Assembly (NCBI GenBank): GCA_036702975.1
Contig: DATNPX010000046.1
Coordinates: 1-32,352 of the forward strand
Direction: 5' to 3'
DNA from: DATNPX01 sp036702975
Lineage (GTDB): Bacteria; Cyanobacteriota; Vampirovibrionia; Obscuribacterales; Obscuribacteraceae
Length of the DNA: 32,352 nucleotides
In this document: positions 1 to 8,158 of the stretch, in pieces
Numbering within the stretch: the stretch's first letter is position 1
Layout: the number at the start of each line of letters is the position of its first letter
Made by a program: the position numbers and the translations under genes
Notes under the pieces: model-generated
The model's input: the letters and a program-made list of their open reading frames with translations, nothing else
Databases searched by the model: none
What the model was told of the DNA's origin: nothing

Positions 1-501
1 GTCTACTGACGACTGTGCCACCACTTGGTCTGGTGCCAACTGCGCCAACAACTGCTTCGACGCTGATCCTGAATCTTCTTTGCCCGGTGCTAACGCCAAC
101 ATATCGCTGCTCGGCGCGGCTTTCGTTGCTGCCTTCACCGGTGTTGGTGCCGCTGCCGGTGCCGGCGCTACTTCATCCGTCAATGACGGATGTATCGTCA
201 ACGCTGCAGCCGGTGCTCCACCTGCCATCGTGTCGTCGCTCTTCTTGCCTAGCAACAACATTGAATGTCCGTCTGCTACTGGCGCTTTTACAACCGGTGC
301 GACGCTGGCGCCTGCCGCTGGTTTCACCGTCTGCGACGAACGAACAACAGCCTTTTTAGCAGTAGTCGGCGTCCCCGATTGGGCACCGCCTGCAGCCATG
401 CGTTGCCAGATTGAACTGGGCTCCGCCTGAGCCTGTAGTAAGCTGGCTTGAATGAGCGTTAGCGACATGCTCAAGGCTAAACAGAACTGGGGCTTGTTCA
501 T
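1..501 (-). CDS. Exported Ala/Pro-rich protein of unknown function (3' end missing)
   Basis: The minus-strand frame is open from an ATG at 501 to the left window edge, giving 167 codons with no stop. It is preceded by a good ribosome binding site (GGGAG about 7 nt upstream). The N-terminus (MNKPQFCLALSMSLTLIQA, ending near LQAQAEP) is a signal peptide with probable cleavage after about residue 26. The rest is low-complexity and rich in Ala, Pro, Val and Thr (repeated APAPAAAP-like stretches), with no recognisable domain, so it looks like an exported linker or cell-envelope protein. The plus-strand frames over the same bases are mirror images of this composition and have no ribosome binding site. 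I do not recognise a family. That it is coding is fairly secure; the function is unknown because the C-terminus is outside the window. Confidence 0.75.
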   Translation of the reverse strand, partial: MNKPQFCLALSMSLTLIQASLLQAQAEPSSIWQRMAAGGAQSGTPTTAKKAVVRSSQTVKPAAGASVAPVVKAPVADGHSMLLLGKKSDDTMAGGAPAAALTIHPSLTDEVAPAPAAAPTPVKAATKAAPSSDMLALAPGKEDSGSASKQLLAQLAPDQVVAQSSVD

Positions 502-648
502 TCCTATCTCCCTTTTCAAGCTTCCGTAAACACCTTGTCAAACCACGGAAGCCGCAACCATTCCGGGGGCAACTACCCCGGCTTTCACAGAAGCTTAACA
601 CGACTTCTATGCATGTGCACGAATCTTTTCTTATCGCGCAGCCACGGT

Positions 649-667
649 TTTACAGACTGATTACAAT
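649..667 (+). promoter_or_regulatory. HLR1-like tandem TTACA motif (candidate RpaB site)
   Basis: Two TTACA cores (650-654 and 661-665) lie in direct orientation, start to start 11 bp apart, upstream of rpaB. The known cyanobacterial RpaB-binding HLR1 element is two (G/T)TTACA(A/T)(A/T) repeats 10 bp apart. The match is one base too long and the second flank is A rather than G/T, so this is only a suggestion of autoregulation. Confidence 0.2.
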
Positions 668-960
668 ATCCAAACGCTTCAACAAAATCGACTGAAAAAC
701 CGCATAGAAACCGAGTCGAACTGAAGTAAGCCCCAATATCGACATCATTGACAACCATATCTGGTGGCATACAGCGGCAATACGTCGCATATCAACTATT
801 GCCAAGAGTTTAAAAATTCCAATCTCTTCGCCGAGCATGACAACTAAAAAACTGGCAGACAAGCGCATCACCAGTGGTCAGCGGCAATTTACTCAGACAG
901 CTGCGAACTTCAGCCACGCTCGGCTGGCATCACATTAAGAAGAATGGTATATCATTAATG

Positions 961-1002
961 CGGCGACCTTCTTTGAAGGCGTACAGGACATTGCGGTCGC
1001 CG
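961..1002. repeat. 8-bp inverted repeat in the rpaB leader
   Basis: CGGCGACC (961-968) is perfectly complementary to GGTCGCCG (995-1002), with 26 nt between. It lies about 100 nt upstream of the preferred GTG start of rpaB and could form a hairpin in the leader. There is no T-run, so it is not a terminator. Confidence 0.35.
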
Positions 1003-1104
1003 AAACCGCTCTACAGAATTCAATTCAGTGGCACAAACAACGCTGATGATGCAGAGAAGATCTCCGCAAATCGCGCCGCAAATCAGAGAGAAGAGAAAAT
1101 CACG

Positions 1105-1830
1105 GTGGAAAACAATAGCGAACAAGAAAAGGTGCTCGTAGTTGACGATGAAGCATCTATTCGTCGAATCCTTGAAACGCGTTTAAAGCTGGCCGGATAC
1201 AACGTAGCGACCGCGGCCGATGGTCAAGAGGCGCTTGAACAATTCAATGCCTTTCAGCCAGATTTGGTCATTCTCGATGTTATGTTGCCGAGAATGGATG
1301 GATACGAAGTTTGCCGAGAAATTAGAAAGACGTCAGACACTCCGATAATCATGCTTACGGCTGTGGCCGATGTATCCAACCGTATTCAAGGTCTTGAAAT
1401 TGGTGCAGATGACTACGTCGTAAAGCCTTTCAGCCCAAGCGAATTGGAAGCCCGCATCAAAGCAGTGCTTCGCAGAACGGTGGAACGACATCAAGATGCT
1501 GGACAGAGCAAGAGCACAAATGTCATTACCATCGGCAATCTAAAAATAGATTTAAACAAACGTCAAGTAACTCGCAAAAACGAGCGAATTCGTTTGACCG
1601 GTATGGAATTCAGTTTGCTGGAGTTGCTTGTTACTAATTCTGGAAAGCCATATTCACGCGGAGAGATCCTGCAACAAGTTTGGGCTTATCCGCCGGACCA
1701 CCGCATCGACACCCGCGTTGTCGACGTACATATCAGCCGCCTTCGCTCAAAACTGGAAGAGGATTCTTCGAATCCAGATTTGATCTTGACGGCACGCGGT
1801 ATCGGCTACATGTTCCAAAAGATCAACTAA
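1105..1830 (+). CDS. rpaB: OmpR/PhoB-family response regulator, RpaB type
   Basis: A two-component response regulator with an N-terminal receiver domain (about residues 8-122; acidic pair in VVDDE, phospho-acceptor Asp58 in LVILDVMLPR, Lys107 in VVKPFSP) and a C-terminal winged-helix DNA-binding domain (about 140-240, with RIRLTGMEFSLLELLV and RVVDVHISRLRSKLE). These blocks match cyanobacterial RpaB (Ycf27) closely, and so does the ending ILTARGIGYMFQ. I chose the GTG at 1105 because it yields VENNSEQEKVLVVDDEASIRR, which begins where cyanobacterial RpaB begins. The frame could start as early as 874, adding 77 residues unlike the family. In cyanobacteria RpaB is essential, is paired with the kinase NblS and controls high-light and redox genes; no partner kinase is adjacent here. 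The target set in this organism is unknown. A terminator follows at 1909. Confidence 0.93.
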   Translation: MENNSEQEKVLVVDDEASIRRILETRLKLAGYNVATAADGQEALEQFNAFQPDLVILDVMLPRMDGYEVCREIRKTSDTPIIMLTAVADVSNRIQGLEIGADDYVVKPFSPSELEARIKAVLRRTVERHQDAGQSKSTNVITIGNLKIDLNKRQVTRKNERIRLTGMEFSLLELLVTNSGKPYSRGEILQQVWAYPPDHRIDTRVVDVHISRLRSKLEEDSSNPDLILTARGIGYMFQKIN

Positions 1831-1908
1831 CGGTTTCACGGCTTCTTTGATCATCTGTATCTTTGTAAGCGATGCAGCCGTAAAAAAAAACACAATTCGG
1901 TTCTAGTG

Positions 1909-1943
1909 AAAAGACCCAATCGCATTAGCGGCTGGGTCTTTTT
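1909..1943 (+). terminator. Intrinsic terminator between rpaB and ahcY
   Basis: The arms AAAAGACCCA (1909-1918) and TGGGTCTTTT (1933-1942) are complementary and are followed by T residues. It lies 80 nt after the rpaB stop and 27 nt beyond the ahcY stop on the opposite strand, so it may serve both convergent genes. Confidence 0.85.
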
Positions 1944-1969
1944 GTAAGCGTTCTGTGAAGGGTTAACGA

Positions 1970-3244
1970 TTAGGTACCACTTCTCCAAGACTGCATATAT
2001 TCAGTCATCTCCGGAGTCAACTCATCGATCTTGACGCCCAAGGACTTCAACTTCAAGCTGGCAATCTCCTGGTCGACTTCCACCGGCAATGTCTGCACGC
2101 CGGCTTTCAATTTGCCTTTGTGCTTAACCAGATACTCCATCGCCAGAGCTTGATTGGCAAAACTCATATCCATGACGCTAGCAGGATGTCCTTCTGCGCA
2201 AGATAGATTGACGAGGCGTCCTTGAGCCAAAACATAAATGCGATTGCCATTCTTGAGGGTGAACTCCTCCATCAAGGGACGCACTTCTCGAACACTAGAC
2301 GACATTTGTTGCAGGCTTCCGAGATTCAATTCCAAATCGAAGTGTCCAGAATTACAAACGATGGCACCATCTTTCATTTTTTCAAAATGGGCCTTGTCGA
2401 CAACGTGGCGATTGCCAGTCACGGTTACGAAGATATCTCCGAGTGCGGCAGCTTCATCGATAGGCATCACGCGGAAGCCGTCCATGACAGCTTCAATCGC
2501 CTTGATCGGATCTACTTCCGTGACGATGACGTTTGCGCCTAAACCACGTCCACGCATCGCACAACCCTTTCCGCACCATCCATAGCCGAGCACAACCAGG
2601 GTGCGTCCAGCCACCAGTCGATTGGTAGCACGGATGATTCCATCCAATGTCGACTGACCAGTACCGTAACGATTGTCGAACATGTGTTTGGTTTGCGCAT
2701 CGTTAACAGCTATTGACGGAAATGTCAGCTCTCCGTCACGCTCCATTGAGTGCAGGCGGGTGATACCAGTGGTGGTTTCCTCAGTCGTGCCAATAATCTC
2801 TTTGACCTGCCCTTTTCTCTCCTGCAAAAGAGTAGCAACGAGGTCTGATCCGTCGTCCATAATCAAATGCGGTTTATGGTCTAACGCTATGCGGATATGC
2901 TTTTGATATGTCTCCATATCTTCACCCTTGATCGCATAGACAGAGAGGTTGTGGTCTTCAACCAAAGAAGCCGCGACGTCGTCTTGGGTCGAGAGGGGGT
3001 TGGATGCGATCAACAAACAATCAGCACCACCGGCCGCTAAAGTCGTAGCAAGGTTTGCGGTTTCGCTGGTGATGTGTGCACAAACCGCCATTCTCAAACC
3101 TTTAAATGGAGTCTCTTTTTTGAAACGCTCTCTGATCATAGAAAGAACCGGCATGTCTGCTCCAGCCCAGGCAATTCTCTGCCGGCCTAGCTGAGCGAGA
3201 TTCTTGTCTTTGATTTCCGAGCTCACAGCAGTCTTATTCGTCAC
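1970..3244 (-). CDS. ahcY: S-adenosylhomocysteinase (adenosylhomocysteine hydrolase)
   Basis: Converts S-adenosylhomocysteine to adenosine and homocysteine in the cytoplasm, relieving product inhibition of methyltransferases and feeding the methionine cycle. Family landmarks are clear: ASNPLSTQDDVAASLV, KGEDMETY, the substrate-domain block DNRYGTGQSTLDGI, the NAD-binding glycine-rich loop GYGWCGKGCAMRGRGLGA, and the C-terminal block ending MTEYMQSW. The frame extends upstream to a GTG at 3286 and an ATG at 3271. The best ribosome binding site (GGAGGT, 3256-3251) sits 6 nt before the GTG at 3244, and that start gives an N-terminus the same length as cyanobacterial homologues. This gives 424 residues, normal for the short bacterial form. 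It is transcribed towards rpaB and divergently from the exported protein at 3492. I see no SAH or SAM riboswitch in the 5' region. Confidence 0.95.
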   Translation of the reverse strand: MTNKTAVSSEIKDKNLAQLGRQRIAWAGADMPVLSMIRERFKKETPFKGLRMAVCAHITSETANLATTLAAGGADCLLIASNPLSTQDDVAASLVEDHNLSVYAIKGEDMETYQKHIRIALDHKPHLIMDDGSDLVATLLQERKGQVKEIIGTTEETTTGITRLHSMERDGELTFPSIAVNDAQTKHMFDNRYGTGQSTLDGIIRATNRLVAGRTLVVLGYGWCGKGCAMRGRGLGANVIVTEVDPIKAIEAVMDGFRVMPIDEAAALGDIFVTVTGNRHVVDKAHFEKMKDGAIVCNSGHFDLELNLGSLQQMSSSVREVRPLMEEFTLKNGNRIYVLAQGRLVNLSCAEGHPASVMDMSFANQALAMEYLVKHKGKLKAGVQTLPVEVDQEIASLKLKSLGVKIDELTPEMTEYMQSWRSGT

Positions 3245-3491
3245 AACCGAACCTCCATCGAAAACACTCATCACGCTCTTCGACACCTCAATAGCGAAGA
3301 ATCACGTGGTAGAGGCAATGTTAACACCGGACACAGTCAGGACTGCCTTTTCGTTCGAATATCTAAATGCAGATTGGCTGTTATTTATAGATATCAAGCG
3401 AAAAAATAAAGATTTCTGATCGATTTTCGAAGACGATTAGATTTTCAAACTCAGTGGAATGTTGTTATCGGCAGTAGAAAGGCCGGTAACA

Positions 3492-4145
3492 ATGAAAATC
3501 GCAGCACTAACCTCCAAACTTCTTATTCTCGCAGCCTTCGTGGGCTCAGTATGTGCGCCGGCACAAGCCAGAATGATCGCCGGTCACTTGGAGCAAAACT
3601 GCACCGCTATCGCTGGTGATACCAGTCTCGCCCGTGGTGCCATTCAGAGTGCTGCCATTCACGCAAACTCTTTTCCTGAAACATACGAAGGCGTTTGGCG
3701 CTGTGAAACCGTAGTGACCGACTCCGCAGTGCAGTCGATCATGCCGGGACAAAAGGTCGTCTGTGAAGTGAACTTTGTAAAAGATGCTAGCGGCAAAGTG
3801 CAGAGCATATGGAATCAGGATGGTTGGAGCGAGGGTCAATCTTCAGTGACCTGCTTCAACGCAACAGAAGCACAAATGGACCGCACCTCATACCAGACTG
3901 CAAACGGTCAGGATGGAATGTGGGCAGCTCGTGCCAAAGGTAACTTCACGCAAATCAACGGTGCTGCAATCATCGCCCGCTCTGTTGTTGATCAGTATAT
4001 TGATGGTCAGTATGTCGGACGATACCACACGACTTCTATCCTCCGCAGAGAGAATCCATTAGAAGGCGTAGCCACCAGCGGCGAAGAACAACGTGATTTC
4101 ATCGACCAACAGAACGCTCCGCCCTTCCAATTTGAAGGACGCTAA
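3492..4145 (+). CDS. Exported protein of unknown function
   Basis: 217 residues from an ATG at 3492 preceded by AAAGG about 9 nt upstream; an upstream in-frame start at 3459 lacks such a site. Residues 1-26 form a signal peptide (MKIAALTSKLLILAAFVGS, with APAQA before the likely cleavage). The mature part has Cys residues (QNC, WRCE, VVCEV, VTCF) that could form disulfides, and ends in an acidic, Pro-containing tail. It is probably periplasmic or secreted. I do not recognise a domain. Its stop codon overlaps, tail to tail, the stop of the glutathione peroxidase gene (shared bases 4142-4145), so the two genes have no space for a terminator between them. Confidence 0.8.
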   Translation: MKIAALTSKLLILAAFVGSVCAPAQARMIAGHLEQNCTAIAGDTSLARGAIQSAAIHANSFPETYEGVWRCETVVTDSAVQSIMPGQKVVCEVNFVKDASGKVQSIWNQDGWSEGQSSVTCFNATEAQMDRTSYQTANGQDGMWAARAKGNFTQINGAAIIARSVVDQYIDGQYVGRYHTTSILRRENPLEGVATSGEEQRDFIDQQNAPPFQFEGR

Positions 4146-4726
4146 AGCAGCTTCTCGATATCAGCAACTATCTCTTCAGGCTTGACTTTCGAATCGTAGC
4201 GTTTAACGACCTTACCGGAACGGTCTACCAGAAATTTGGTGAAATTCCAGCGAATGTCACCTTTATCGTTCGGAGCAGCATCCTTTAGATAAACATAGAG
4301 GTCGTTTGTTTTGTCGCCATTCACATCGATTTTTTCGAACAACTGAAAATCGACACCGTAGTTTTTCTTGCAAAACTCAGAGATTGTAGCGCTATCCCCG
4401 GGCTCTTGCTCTTTGAATTGATTGCAGGGAAATCCCAATACCTTAAGACCCTTAGCTGAATATTTCTTGCTCAGGTCCTCGAGTCCTGCGTATTGAGGGG
4501 TGAAACCGCATTTACTGGCTGTGTTCACGATCAAAAGCACATCACCTTTGTATTTTGCAAAATCGATCTCTCTTCCATCCAGAGACTTTTCTTTGAATGT
4601 GTATATGGTTGCTTTTTCTTCCGCCGCTGGTTTGCTGGCAATATCCTTAGCAAGGGTCGGAATCATGGCGCAATTGAGGCCAAACAAGCTAACCAGAACC
4701 GAACCGAGCAAAACTTGCTTTCTCAT
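4142..4726 (-). CDS. Exported glutathione peroxidase family protein
   Basis: A thiol peroxidase reducing hydrogen peroxide or lipid hydroperoxides using thioredoxin- or glutathione-type donors. The family signatures are present: the Cys-containing NTASKCGFTPQY (Cys, not selenocysteine), GFPCNQFKEQEPG with the catalytic Gln, and WNFTKFLVD with the Trp and Asn of the catalytic tetrad. The ATG at 4726 is preceded by AAGGTG about 8 nt upstream; the longer frame back to 4888 runs into the kinase gene. The first 27 or so residues (MRKQVLLGSVLVSLFGLNC to ALAKD-like) form a signal peptide, placing the enzyme outside the cytoplasm. It lies 115 bp downstream of the histidine kinase on the same strand and may be part of the same stress response. 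Co-transcription is inferred only. Confidence 0.92.
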   Translation of the reverse strand: MRKQVLLGSVLVSLFGLNCAMIPTLAKDIASKPAAEEKATIYTFKEKSLDGREIDFAKYKGDVLLIVNTASKCGFTPQYAGLEDLSKKYSAKGLKVLGFPCNQFKEQEPGDSATISEFCKKNYGVDFQLFEKIDVNGDKTNDLYVYLKDAAPNDKGDIRWNFTKFLVDRSGKVVKRYDSKVKPEEIVADIEKLL

Positions 4727-4804
4727 AGTTGTTACACCTTTGACACTACTTAACGGCTGAGTGGACACACGTGCGGCTTCCGCTTTGCCGTCAAATGTTA
4801 GCAA

Positions 4805-4827
4805 GTGCTCGGAAGATACGTGAGCAC
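4805..4827. repeat. Short inverted repeat between kinase and peroxidase genes
   Basis: GTGCTC (4805-4810) pairs with GAGCAC (4822-4827), with an 11-nt loop, just after the kinase stop. There is no T-run on the minus strand, so if it acts it is a weak or Rho-assisted end, or mRNA structure separating the two genes. Confidence 0.3.
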
Positions 4828-4841
4828 AAAGGAGAATATCG

Positions 4842-6821
4842 CTAAGCTTGCTGCAATCGCATTTCGACTTCAAAGCCGCCCTGAGCACGATTGCGAAAAA
4901 TTACCGTACCGTTACAAGCCTCAATACAACTTTTGACGATTGCCAACCCCAAGCCGACTCCACCGGAGCTGCGGCTTCGCGATGCCTCTGGGCGAAAGAA
5001 GGGCTCAGCCAGACGGCTGAGAGCTTCTTCTGGCACCCCGTTTCCACGGTCGGAAATAGTAATGCTTACTTGGTCGGAGTGTCGCTCTGCAGTAATCGTA
5101 ATCGGCCCCTTGTCACCGGCGTAGCGGACCGCATTTCGCAGAACATTTGATATCGCACGACTCAGCAAGACGGCATCGGCTACTACCCGCAGATCTCCGG
5201 AGATATTGAGCACAATATTTTCTGCAATATTCATACGGTCAAGCTGCTCGGAGACGATGCCTTTGACATTGACGACGGTCAACTCGATTTCACGGCCTTT
5301 CAATCCGGCTTTGGAAAAGGCGAGAAGCTCATTCACGAGGTTGTTCATTTCAGAGACCTCTTCGCGAATATCATTGACCATCGCTTTCTGATTTTCGGTG
5401 GCATCCTCATCCAGTAACTCAAGTGCCATTTGGAGGCGAGCGAGTGGGGAGAACAACTCATGCGAAATATCGCCCAGGAAACGCTTCTGCCCGCTGACAA
5501 AGTTTGCTAGGCGACCAGCCATGATATTGACGGCTTCTGATAGACGCCCAATCTCATCACCACGTTTTACAGTCAATCGAGTATCAAATCGCCCGTCAGC
5601 GATAGCTTCAGTGGCAGTGGTCAATTTTGCCAGCGAGTGGCTAATGGAATAAACAAAAGGCCACCAAAAGATAAGCGAGAAAGCGAGAACGACGGCACCG
5701 GCTTCAAGTACAAGCGCAGTGTCGAACAATAGATTGTTTCGCCAAATGTTGTCGGTCTCAGCAATGAGAACACAGGGTATTGGAAATGGTGCATCTAGCG
5801 CAACCACTGGCACGCGCGTGCCAATCCAAAACCGATCAGGATTCTGAGAGTGCAACATAAACTGCCCTCTAGCATGCATCATGTCTGGTGGCACATGAAT
5901 GACAGTCGGAGGACCACCGTCGGGTGGACCAAAATCAGGTGGCGACAGTGGATCGTGGGCTCTATGAATAAATGGTCGTCCATGCATAGCGAACTCTGAC
6001 GGTGCTTCAAGAACCGATGCAGGAGCCAAATCAAATTCAACATTAGGAACTGGACTGCCCTCAGATCGCTGCAGCATAGAACCCGGTGCTATTTTTGGTG
6101 GCAATTCTGTGCGGCGGCCAGGCGGTGGTCCACCGTCTATCTCAGGTGGCGGTCCCATTCTATCATCGGGTATAAGTCCCATTCCATGACCAGGTGGGGG
6201 TCCCATATCCATGCCGTGTTCAAATCCAGGAGTCAAAAACTTCTCACTACCTGGAGCGACGATAGCGACTCCACCCGAAGGAACAACTGTCAGCACCGGT
6301 CCCTCAGCATCCCCAGCGTCCTTAGTGGCTTTTGTCGTCTTTTCTTTATCCGGTATTCCGTTGTTAGGAGACGCAGTCGGGGATGGTCCATCAAAATTTC
6401 TCCCCGCAAAGAATCGTGCACCATCGTTATGCATCCGAAATCTAACCATGGCAGGAGGCCAAGGTCCAAATCGATGAGGTCTGCCAAACTCCGGTACTTG
6501 TTGAACAATCGTCTTTGGTACTTCGATCGGCGGACCAGCTAACTGATTTCCAAAAATGTCGAAAAGATAAAACTTCACATGATGACGTTTTTCGTAGCTT
6601 TTCAGAACATCGTTCCACTCTGCTTTCTTAGAAGAAGCAAGACGGCCGGCAACGGCATCGGCAATCGTATTTACGCGGTCACCGAGCGGGGACTTGATCA
6701 AAGCCTCACAACCAAAACCGAACTGAGCGTTCAAACTAATGAAGACGATGGCTGCAAGCGTCAACAGATACAGGAACAGCATTCCAACTATCTGAGCATA
6801 CAACGGCAGTCTAACTTTCAC
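4842..6821 (-). CDS. CpxA-like sensor histidine kinase with Pro/Gly/His/Met-rich sensor
   Basis: A 659-residue membrane sensor kinase. Transmembrane segments lie at about 7-30 and 365-391, bracketing a large extracytoplasmic region of about 330 residues. A HAMP linker follows (about 392-445), then a phospho-acceptor helix with His454 in GDISHELFSPLARLQ, an N box (NVLRNAVRYA, about 559-568), and G boxes (DRGNGVP and GVGLGLAIV). The H-box region resembles CpxA. The sensor is unusual: residues 200-315 are rich in PPP, PPG, GM and His (for example GFEHGMDMGPPPGHGMG), which CpxA lacks. Translation starts with GTG at 6821, and the start overlaps the regulator's stop (GTGA, 6818-6821), so the two are translationally coupled. 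The ligand is unknown; metal ions or the Spy-like protein upstream are inferred candidates. Confidence 0.93.
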   Translation of the reverse strand: MKVRLPLYAQIVGMLFLYLLTLAAIVFISLNAQFGFGCEALIKSPLGDRVNTIADAVAGRLASSKKAEWNDVLKSYEKRHHVKFYLFDIFGNQLAGPPIEVPKTIVQQVPEFGRPHRFGPWPPAMVRFRMHNDGARFFAGRNFDGPSPTASPNNGIPDKEKTTKATKDAGDAEGPVLTVVPSGGVAIVAPGSEKFLTPGFEHGMDMGPPPGHGMGLIPDDRMGPPPEIDGGPPPGRRTELPPKIAPGSMLQRSEGSPVPNVEFDLAPASVLEAPSEFAMHGRPFIHRAHDPLSPPDFGPPDGGPPTVIHVPPDMMHARGQFMLHSQNPDRFWIGTRVPVVALDAPFPIPCVLIAETDNIWRNNLLFDTALVLEAGAVVLAFSLIFWWPFVYSISHSLAKLTTATEAIADGRFDTRLTVKRGDEIGRLSEAVNIMAGRLANFVSGQKRFLGDISHELFSPLARLQMALELLDEDATENQKAMVNDIREEVSEMNNLVNELLAFSKAGLKGREIELTVVNVKGIVSEQLDRMNIAENIVLNISGDLRVVADAVLLSRAISNVLRNAVRYAGDKGPITITAERHSDQVSITISDRGNGVPEEALSRLAEPFFRPEASRSRSSGGVGLGLAIVKSCIEACNGTVIFRNRAQGGFEVEMRLQQA

Positions 6822-7576
6822 GAGCTGCCCTCGACAGGATTGATCAGCATATAGCCAGCAGAGCGTATAGTTCGAATGAAGCGAGGATTCTTGGGATCGT
6901 CTTGCAATTTCTTACGCAACGCCGAAACGTGCACGTCGATTGAACGATCGTAAATATCAAAGTGCCGATCGCGAATCTCGTTCAACAGCTGCTCTCTAGT
7001 CTTGATGCGCCCTTTAGCATTGGCGAGAACAACCAATAGGTCGAATTCAACAGGAGTTAAGAGTATCAACTCTCCGTCTTTTGTCACCATACGAGAAGCT
7101 GTATTAATCATCAAAGGACCGACAACGATCTCTCCATCGCTGCCAGAAGTATTAGTGGTCAGCGGTCGATTGCTTCTTCTGAGAACGGCTCTCAAACGAG
7201 CAACCAGCTCTCTAGGCGAGAAAGTCTTGGGCAGATAATCGTCAGCGCCCAACTCGAGCCCTACAATTCGGTCAGTCTCATCGCCCAGAGCAGTAAGCAT
7301 GAGAATAGGCACTTGAGTTTGTTCTCGCAACTTTTTCAAGACTCCATATCCTTCCAGACCCGGAAGCATGACGTCGAGCACAATAGCATCCCAAGTTGCA
7401 GACTGTGCTATCTGAAGGGCTGCTAAACCGTCATGGACAAGCGTTACCTCATAGCCATATCGCGACAAGTAATCAGATATTAGTCGACAGAATTTCACAT
7501 CGTCATCGACAATAAGCAACCGCTCCTTGACGGCACTGTCCGTGCTGGAACCCAATCGCTCTAGTTCGCTGTTCAT
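6818..7576 (-). CDS. CpxR-like OmpR-family response regulator
   Basis: 252 residues: a receiver domain (DDD near residues 24-26, phospho-acceptor Asp68 in AIVLDVMLPG, Lys117 in YLPKTFSP) and an OmpR/PhoB winged helix (about 150-247, with LLTPVEFDLLVVLA, RSIDVHVSALRKKL and RTIRSAGYML). In the usual KPFSP block the Pro is Thr. The start at 7576 has GAAGG 8 nt upstream, whereas the in-frame ATG at 7591 has none. It forms an overlapping pair with the downstream kinase. The gene of a CpxP/Spy-like protein lies about 580 bp upstream on the same strand but is separated by a strong hairpin terminator, so the regulator probably has its own promoter. It presumably controls that gene and possibly the peroxidase; this is inference. 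Confidence 0.93.
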   Translation of the reverse strand: MNSELERLGSSTDSAVKERLLIVDDDVKFCRLISDYLSRYGYEVTLVHDGLAALQIAQSATWDAIVLDVMLPGLEGYGVLKKLREQTQVPILMLTALGDETDRIVGLELGADDYLPKTFSPRELVARLRAVLRRSNRPLTTNTSGSDGEIVVGPLMINTASRMVTKDGELILLTPVEFDLLVVLANAKGRIKTREQLLNEIRDRHFDIYDRSIDVHVSALRKKLQDDPKNPRFIRTIRSAGYMLINPVEGSS

Positions 7577-7774
7577 AATGATTACCTTCATCGCTTGGAT
7601 CGCGTGAATTTATCGTACCTCATAAGTTTAAAGCCGTCTTTACAATCCCTTAAAAATGCCACAGGTAGCCACATCATGCATTAATGACAAGGCGATTGAA
7701 TATCTATCCTGAAGACTAGCGTTCATGCCGAACTGAAACGCAAAGCTACATCCAAAGCCATATAGGGATAAAAG

Positions 7775-7984
7775 ATGGTATCCAAAGAACATTGCCTTAT
7801 TTCAGCCTACTCTTATGTGTACATGATGGTCTGGGAAGGAACAAAGCCCGCATCAAAACAGAACAATTCGACATCGACTGAACAGCGAACCAAGCTGACT
7901 TTGATCAAAAACGAACGCTTAATTGCGTCTGATTTGTCGGCTACGAAAAGGCGAGATCGACGCGTTAAACCGATTACCAGATAA
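7775..7984 (+). CDS. Possible small protein, doubtful
   Basis: A 69-codon frame begins with an ATG preceded by AGGG at 6-7 nt. The product is basic, without recognisable domain or signal peptide, and a strong bidirectional hairpin lies 120 nt downstream. A 92-codon frame on the opposite strand (7813-8091) overlaps it with equally ordinary codon use but no ribosome binding site. Either or neither may be real. If neither is, the 7577-8092 gap holds only the promoter of the response regulator and untranslated sequence. Confidence 0.25.
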   Translation: MVSKEHCLISAYSYVYMMVWEGTKPASKQNNSTSTEQRTKLTLIKNERLIASDLSATKRRDRRVKPITR

Positions 7985-8092
7985 TTATCATCTACACCAA
8001 CAAAACAGCAGGGAGGAGCGGCGATAGAGGGCTCCTCTTCTTTAGTTTGGTCAATGGCGTTGACACTACAAGCAGTATCACTATCACACATG

Positions 8093-8129
8093 CAAAAACA
8101 GCACGGCTGAGCAAGTGATTGCTCAGCCG
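8093..8129 (-). terminator. Strong intrinsic terminator after the Spy-like gene
   Basis: A perfect 11-bp stem, CGGCTGAGCAA (8104-8114) and TTGCTCAGCCG (8119-8129), has a 4-nt loop and is followed on the minus strand by GCTGTTTTTGC. It lies 30 nt after the stop of the Spy-like gene. The plus strand also has TTTT after the stem, so it can work in both directions. Confidence 0.88.
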
Positions 8130-8158
8130 CCTGTTTTCACCGCATCCCTGGGAAAATC

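Larger units (their letters stand above)
502..1104. other. Divergent intergenic region upstream of rpaB
   Basis: About 600 bp lie between the divergent starts of the exported protein (501) and rpaB (1105). Frames exist on both strands but lack ribosome binding sites. The frame continuous with rpaB (874-1104) encodes a basic, low-conservation N-terminal extension that cyanobacterial RpaB lacks, so it is more likely mRNA leader. The region contains a tandem TTACA motif (649-667) and an 8-bp inverted repeat (961-1002). No RNA gene was recognised. Confidence 0.5.

Noticed and set aside
15..430. Plus-strand frames over the left edge
   Set aside because: They mirror the Ala/Pro-rich minus-strand gene, which has a signal peptide and a ribosome binding site.
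650..871. Minus-strand hydrophobic 73-codon frame
   Set aside because: No ribosome binding site, no recognisable pattern, and it lies in the rpaB upstream region.
874..1104. 77-residue N-terminal extension of rpaB from an in-frame start at 874
   Set aside because: No ribosome binding site, composition unlike the family, and cyanobacterial RpaB begins at the equivalent of the GTG at 1105.
3245..3491. SAH or SAM riboswitch upstream of ahcY
   Set aside because: Only a short hairpin and A/T-rich sequence are visible; no conserved riboswitch core recognised.
7813..8091. Minus-strand 92-codon frame between the Spy-like gene and the response regulator
   Set aside because: Its ATG directly follows the T-run of a strong terminator and has no ribosome binding site.
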